From the NCBI RefSeq assembly GCF_016862935.1, contig NZ_BONX01000003.1, forward strand, positions 124,001 through 188,000: 64,000 bases of DNA, written 5' to 3'. Shown in pieces: positions 59,962-64,000 of the stretch. The notes beneath the pieces were generated by a model that was not told where the DNA came from, did not search any database, and saw only the letters and a program-made list of their open reading frames with translations. Position 1 is the first letter of the stretch. Every line of letters starts with the position of its first letter. This DNA comes from Plantactinospora mayteni (GTDB taxonomy: Bacteria > Actinomycetota > Actinomycetes > Mycobacteriales > Micromonosporaceae). Made by a program: the position numbers and the translations under genes.

Positions 59962-61268
59962 CGGACTCCTCCCACGGCCGCACGGGTCCCCGGTACGACC
60001 GCTGTGGCAGCGGCCGAGACCGGCGGGCCGGCCGACCCCAGCCGGTCGAGGGCAGCCCGGAACGCGGCCCGGTACGGCTCGACCAGCGCTCCGGCGGTGT
60101 CGTTGAAGTACGGCCCGGGCAGGCTGACCCAGCCGTCGTGCAGCGCCTCGGCGACCGGCAGGTCACCGCGACGGTGCCGGAAGTGCCGGGCCAGCACGTC
60201 GGGCGGGTACGGGCGCCGGTGCCCGGGCTCGGCGCCGGTGAAGATGCTGCTCAGGTGCAGCGGCCGGGTGGCCGGCACGTCGGCCTTGACACCCTGCTGG
60301 CGCAGCGCCGCCACGAGGTCGTCCCGGCTGAACCCGGCCCGCTCGGGGTCGACGGTGACGACGACGTCGTACCAGCCGCCCATCGTCACGTGCGGGGCGA
60401 TCACCGGACCGGTCAGCCCGGGGTGCGCGACCAGCGGCTCCAGCAAGCGGTACACGTTGGCGCGTTTCGCGGCGACCAGTTCCTCGATCCGGTCCAGGTG
60501 GCTCTGCGCCAGCACCGCCGCGGGCGGGCTGATCCGCAGGTTGCCGCCGAGCCCGACGTCGGCCAGCCGGCGCAGCCGCGGATCGTGCACGGTGCGTTCG
60601 CTGCGCTGCTTGAAGGCGGTCAGCAGGCAGGCCAGGTCGTAGTGCCGGGAGTCGCGGGCGAGCAGCACCCCGCCCATCCCGCCGGAGACGAGTTTGAGCC
60701 CGCCGATGCTGAAGACGGCGAGGTCGCCGAAGGTGCCGACGGGCCGGCCCCGGTACGTGGACCCGTGCGCGTGCGAGCAGTCCTCGACGAGGGCGAGCCC
60801 GCGCCGCCGGCACAGGGCGGTGATCTCGTCCATCGGCGCCGGGTGCCCGAACAGGTGGGTCACCGCCACCGCCCGGGTCCGCGGCGTTACCGCCCGCTCG
60901 ATGCTCGCCGCGCTCACCGTGCCGTCCGGGCCCTCGCTGTCCGCGAGTACCGGCACGGTGCCGAGCAGGAACAGCGGCGAGGCGGTGGCGAGGAAGGTGA
61001 ACGTCGGCACGATCACCTCGTCGCCGGGCCCGAGCGCGAGCGCGAAGTACGCGGCCAGCAGGGCACTGGTACCGGAGTTCAGGGTGAGCGCGTGCCGCCC
61101 GTCGTGCCGTCGGGAGAACGCCGCCTCCAGGCCGGCGATCTCCGGCCCGTGGTCGTAGTCGAAGGAGCGGCCGCGCCGGATCAGCTCGGCGGCCCGGTCG
61201 GCCGCCGCGCGGTCGTAGACCGGCCAGCGCGGCGGGTGCGGAATGACGATGGGATCGTCGGTGCCCAT
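59958..61268 (-). CDS. DegT/DnrJ/EryC1/StrS family PLP aminotransferase
   Basis: This 436-residue protein has LNSGTSALLAAYFAL, VIVPTFTFLATA, VEDCSHAHGSTYRG and the PLP-lysine motif FSIGGLKLVSGGMGG. These are hallmarks of sugar aminotransferases and related enzymes such as AHBA synthase or inositol aminotransferases. No nucleotide-sugar genes occur in the window, so the substrate may be a sugar, a cyclitol or another keto compound. The ATP-grasp ligase is its translationally coupled partner and may attach the amine it produces. Confidence 0.92.
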   Translation of the reverse strand: MGTDDPIVIPHPPRWPVYDRAAADRAAELIRRGRSFDYDHGPEIAGLEAAFSRRHDGRHALTLNSGTSALLAAYFALALGPGDEVIVPTFTFLATASPLFLLGTVPVLADSEGPDGTVSAASIERAVTPRTRAVAVTHLFGHPAPMDEITALCRRRGLALVEDCSHAHGSTYRGRPVGTFGDLAVFSIGGLKLVSGGMGGVLLARDSRHYDLACLLTAFKQRSERTVHDPRLRRLADVGLGGNLRISPPAAVLAQSHLDRIEELVAAKRANVYRLLEPLVAHPGLTGPVIAPHVTMGGWYDVVVTVDPERAGFSRDDLVAALRQQGVKADVPATRPLHLSSIFTGAEPGHRRPYPPDVLARHFRHRRGDLPVAEALHDGWVSLPGPYFNDTAGALVEPYRAAFRAALDRLGSAGPPVSAAATAVVPGTRAAVGGVR

Positions 61269-61277
61269 GACGGCCTC

Positions 61278-62048
61278 CTAGGCGGCGACGGCTGCCGGCG
61301 CGGCCACCGGGCGCGCCGCGACCGGGACGAGATTGGCCCGGACCCGCGCGAGCAGCCCGGCCGGGTCGGCGTGGATGAAGAAGTGACCGGCGTCGAAGGT
61401 GTCGAGGACGAAGTCGCCACACGTCTCCACGCCCCAGGCGGCCATCCGGTCCGGTGACGCCTCCGGGTCGGTGCGCCCGGCGAAGGCGTGCACCGGGCAG
61501 GACAGCGGCGGGCCGGCCGGCTGGGCCGCGGTTTCCACCACGGCCAGGTCGGCACGGACCGCAGGCAGCACCAGCCGGCGCAGTTCGGCGCTGTCCAGCA
61601 CCTCGTCCGGGGTACCGCCGAGCCGGCGCAGGTGCGCGACCAGATCGGGTTCGCTCAGGTGGTGCGCGGCCGGGCCGGGTGGCGCGGCCGGGCCGGGCGA
61701 GGCGGCGACGAACAGCCGTTCCGGCGGCCGGCCCGCTGCGGAGAGGACATGCGCGGCGTGGTGGGCCACCCGCGCGCCCATGCTGTAGCCGAACAGCGCG
61801 TACGGCCGAGCCGGCTCGGCCAGCATGGCGCGGGTGAGCCGATCGACCAGGACGGGCATGGCGGCCACCGACGGTTCGCCGATCCGGTTCTCCCGTCCCG
61901 GCAACTGCACCGCGACAACCTCGGCGACACCGGTCAGGCCGGCACCCCAGCCACGGTAGAGGGAGGCGCTGCCACCGGCGTACGGCAGGCAGTACAGCCG
62001 CATCGGCGCCTCGGGGTCTCGCTGGTGGATCCGGAACCAGGGGTTCAT
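61278..62048 (-). CDS. Type II thioesterase (editing)
   Basis: The ATG at 62048 gives 256 residues. LYCLPYAGGSASLYRGW, VQLPGRENRI, the nucleophile elbow FGYSMGARVAHH with Ser89, and the catalytic His in DAGHFFIH identify a canonical type II thioesterase. It removes misloaded or stalled groups from carrier domains. Its intact Ser contrasts with the Cys-bearing relative at 49981, so the cluster contains both an editing enzyme and a probable transferase. Confidence 0.94.
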   Translation of the reverse strand: MNPWFRIHQRDPEAPMRLYCLPYAGGSASLYRGWGAGLTGVAEVVAVQLPGRENRIGEPSVAAMPVLVDRLTRAMLAEPARPYALFGYSMGARVAHHAAHVLSAAGRPPERLFVAASPGPAAPPGPAAHHLSEPDLVAHLRRLGGTPDEVLDSAELRRLVLPAVRADLAVVETAAQPAGPPLSCPVHAFAGRTDPEASPDRMAAWGVETCGDFVLDTFDAGHFFIHADPAGLLARVRANLVPVAARPVAAPAAVAA

Positions 62049-62908
62049 CGCTCGTCCTTCCCCGCGGCGGCAAGGACCGCGGTCGTGTGTTCGGTGTCGG
62101 GGCCCGCCGTCAGGCGCCGGTGTCCGGCGGCCCGCCACAGCGCGGCCGGTCGGCCCAGGCTGGTCGCCTCCGTCCCGGCCAGCCGGTAGTAGTGCTGGAT
62201 CGCGGCATCGCCGGTGAGCCCGTACGTGCCGTGCAGGTGCAGCGCCCGCCGGGTGACGCCGGTGGCTGCCTCGGCGGCGGCGGCGAGGGCCTGGATCGCG
62301 GCCAGTTCCGGTTCGCCGTCGGCCGGCGGCCAGCCGCGCGGCTCGTCGGCCGCGGCTTCCGGGATGCCGGCGGTGTCCCGGTCGGCCAGCCAGGCGGCGT
62401 ACGCGGTGAGCAACCGGGCCTCCTCGATTTGGACCAGGTCGGCGGCGAGGGTGAAGCCGGTGGCCTGGAAGGCGGCGATCGGTCGGCCGAACTGGCGTCG
62501 CTCACCGCTGCGCCGGACCGCCAGTTCGTGCGCGCCGGCTGCCAGACCGACGAGGTAGCCGGCCTGACGGATCCGCGCGCGGACCAGCGCGTCGCCGGCC
62601 GGGGGCGGCGCCACGGCCGGTGGGCGCGCGCCCGCGGCGACATCGGCCGCGGCGGTCGGGCCGGTCTCCGCGGCCAGGCACCCGGACCGGTACGTGTCGC
62701 ACGCCGCTGCCCGTCCGAGTTCCTCGGCCACCACGACGCCGTAGCTCAGCCCGAGTCCGAGCCCACCGGCGGCCGGCGCGATCTCCAGGCCGTGCAGACC
62801 GAGCCGGCCGAGCAGGTCGTGCACGTCGCCGCGCGGCGGTACGTCGTGCAGCGCCCGGCGCAGCGCCGCACGCAGCTCGTCGTGCAGGGCGTCGGGCAGT
62901 GGCCTCAT
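62045..62908 (-). CDS. Acyl-CoA dehydrogenase-like protein, short form
   Basis: The ATG at 62908 overlaps the upstream dehydrogenase stop and gives 287 residues, shorter than the usual 380. The C-terminal helical domain motifs are visible (SGERRQFGRPIAAFQATGFT, HLHGTYGLTGDAAIQHYYR), but the middle beta-domain is reduced. It may form a heterodimer or heterotetramer with the adjacent full-length dehydrogenase, as seen for paired ACAD subunits in steroid and natural-product pathways. The substrate could be an acyl group or a carrier-bound amino acid. Confidence 0.85.
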   Translation of the reverse strand: MRPLPDALHDELRAALRRALHDVPPRGDVHDLLGRLGLHGLEIAPAAGGLGLGLSYGVVVAEELGRAAACDTYRSGCLAAETGPTAAADVAAGARPPAVAPPPAGDALVRARIRQAGYLVGLAAGAHELAVRRSGERRQFGRPIAAFQATGFTLAADLVQIEEARLLTAYAAWLADRDTAGIPEAAADEPRGWPPADGEPELAAIQALAAAAEAATGVTRRALHLHGTYGLTGDAAIQHYYRLAGTEATSLGRPAALWRAAGHRRLTAGPDTEHTTAVLAAAGKDER

Positions 62909-64000
62909 CGCGCGCTCCCGGACAGGGACCCGGCGATCAGTTCGAGCATCACCTCGGAGACGCCGGCCGAGATGGTCAGGCCGGGCGCCTCCCGCCAGGC
63001 CGATTCGAGGCAGCGGGCGCGGCCGGTGGCCGGGGCGGCGGCCGCGCCGTGCAGTGCGGCGCCCCACTCGGCCACCGCAGCGGCGGACTCGCTGGTGTGC
63101 AGCTTGGCCATTGCCGCGAACACCGGGTCGAAGCGGTCCTCCTCCAGGCGGGCCAGCGCGGCCCAGGCGAGCAGCCGGGCGGCGTCGGCGCGGGCGCCGT
63201 GCCGGCCCAGGTCGGCCAGGCTGTCGGCGGCGTCGCCGGGGGTTAGTGCGGCGCGGGCGGTGTCGTACCAGCGGGCCGCCTTGAGCGCGTAGTCGAGCCC
63301 GGTGCGTTCCATCGCCAGCGCCGTGGTGAGCGCGGCCCAGCCGGCGCCGGGTTCACCGAGCACATCGGACTCCGGGACGAACACCGCGTCCAGTTCGACC
63401 CGGTGGAAATGCTCATCGGCGAGGCTGGGCATCCGCGCCACGCGGACGCCGGGCGCGTGCAGGTCGATCAGGACGAGGGTGATGCCGTCATAGCGGGATC
63501 CGGGGTCGCCGGTGCGCACCGCGGCGAGCGCCACGTCGCAGAGGGCGGCCTTGAGGCTGTAGATCTTCGTGCCGCTCACCAGGTACCCGCCCGGCGCCGG
63601 CTCGGCCCGGGTGGTCAGCGCGGCCAGGTCGGACCCGGCCTCCGGCTCGGTGTAGAGCACGCAGGCGAACCGCTCCCCGGCCGCGAACCGGGGCAGCCAA
63701 CGTCGTTGCTGGTCCGCCGCACCGATGGCGCGCAGCACCGACCCGACGATCTGGACGGTGTTGATGTGCAGGGTGTCCGGAACACCGGCACGGGACAGCT
63801 CCTCGGCGACCACCGCAAGGCTCATCGGACCGCCGCCGAGGCCGCCGAACTCGGCCGGCCAGTCGGGGGCGAGGACGCCGGCGGCGCCGATCGCCCGGTA
63901 GAGCGGGCGTTCGTCGGGTTCGCCGGTGCCCGCCGCGAGGTCGTCGATGGCGCGGCGGACACCGGGCGTCGCCAGTACGGCGCGAATCCGGGCGCGCAGC
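62905..64000 (-). CDS. Acyl-CoA dehydrogenase, 5' end outside the window
   Basis: The frame is open to the window edge, giving at least 364 residues. FAN/ACAD motifs are LYTEPEAGSDLA and YLVSGTKIYSLKAALCDVALA in the beta-domain; LAPDWPAEFGGLGGGPMSLA belongs to the N-terminal helices. It overlaps the short dehydrogenase by four bases. The pair probably introduces a double bond into an acyl or aminoacyl group. Operon and cluster continue beyond 64 kb. Confidence 0.9.
   Translation of the reverse strand, partial: LRARIRAVLATPGVRRAIDDLAAGTGEPDERPLYRAIGAAGVLAPDWPAEFGGLGGGPMSLAVVAEELSRAGVPDTLHINTVQIVGSVLRAIGAADQQRRWLPRFAAGERFACVLYTEPEAGSDLAALTTRAEPAPGGYLVSGTKIYSLKAALCDVALAAVRTGDPGSRYDGITLVLIDLHAPGVRVARMPSLADEHFHRVELDAVFVPESDVLGEPGAGWAALTTALAMERTGLDYALKAARWYDTARAALTPGDAADSLADLGRHGARADAARLLAWAALARLEEDRFDPVFAAMAKLHTSESAAAVAEWGAALHGAAAAPATGRARCLESAWREAPGLTISAGVSEVMLELIAGSLSGSAR

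Noticed and set aside
1-64000. tRNA, rRNA or CRISPR features
   Set aside because: I saw no cloverleaf-like segments, rRNA motifs or regularly spaced direct repeats; a covariance-model search was not possible.

Overview
The window is high-GC actinomycete DNA, most likely from the family Micromonosporaceae. The evidence is GC-rich third codon positions, frequent GTG/TTG starts, LacI-controlled polysaccharide loci, and the gene families present. It has two halves separated by a scarred boundary.

Left half (1-24 kb), carbohydrate use and regulators. A GH39 glycosidase (cut by the window edge), a peptide/oligosaccharide-type ABC transporter, a LacI repressor and a GH35 beta-galactosidase form one locus. 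A perfect palindrome (CTGTAACCGGTTACAG) recurs upstream of a secreted lectin-like protein and, nearly unchanged, in the lacI/GH35 gap. A TrmB/LuxR-type regulator lies divergent from a secreted Asp-box protein, and an XRE regulator lies divergent from a short-chain dehydrogenase. A second sugar locus follows: LacI, ribose-type ABC transporter, an unrecognised 452-aa protein and a PfkB kinase. Its lacI gene has two copies of a second palindrome 42 bp apart.

Boundary (24-31 kb). This stretch holds broken genes: a histidine-kinase tail, an FMN-binding regulator start, a frameshifted conjugation-type membrane protein and a decayed IS1182-type transposase. Small intact regulator/enzyme pairs lie between them (XRE-cupin with B3/B4, TetR with a small protein and an FMN reductase). 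A roughly 95-bp repeat with inverted ends occurs here and also inside the ABC operon at 3.2 kb.

Right half (31-64 kb and beyond), a nonribosomal peptide cluster that I do not recognise. It has four blocks. (a) An XRE activator or repressor with 4-hydroxymandelate synthase and a fused hydroxymandelate oxidase/hydroxyphenylglycine aminotransferase, making 4-hydroxyphenylglycine (Hpg). (b) A tightly coupled minus-strand operon: MbtH, an AlkZ-like HTH_42 DNA glycosylase, NRPS C-A-T, NRPS C-A-T-TE, HAD phosphatase, a divergent OMP-decarboxylase-like protein, a 27-codon bridging ORF and an endonuclease III paralogue. (c) A plus-strand operon: free A-T didomain, P450, thioesterase-like protein with Cys in place of the nucleophile Ser, a second A-T with a non-standard pocket, and DAHP synthase. 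(d) A minus-strand operon: C-T-C NRPS without an A domain, methyltransferase, MFS exporter, ATP-grasp, DegT aminotransferase, canonical type II thioesterase and two acyl-CoA dehydrogenases, running off the window.

Working model (inference). The free A-T proteins load and oxidise a residue that the Cys transferase passes to the A-less C-T-C protein. Hpg and DAHP synthase supply the aromatic unit. Two base-excision-repair proteins embedded in the NRPS operon suggest the product damages DNA and that the producer repairs the lesion. A shared palindrome (TTRACT-NN-AGTYAA) in front of the XRE gene, a pair of small left-edge ORFs and the divergent NRPS operons points to one pathway regulator.
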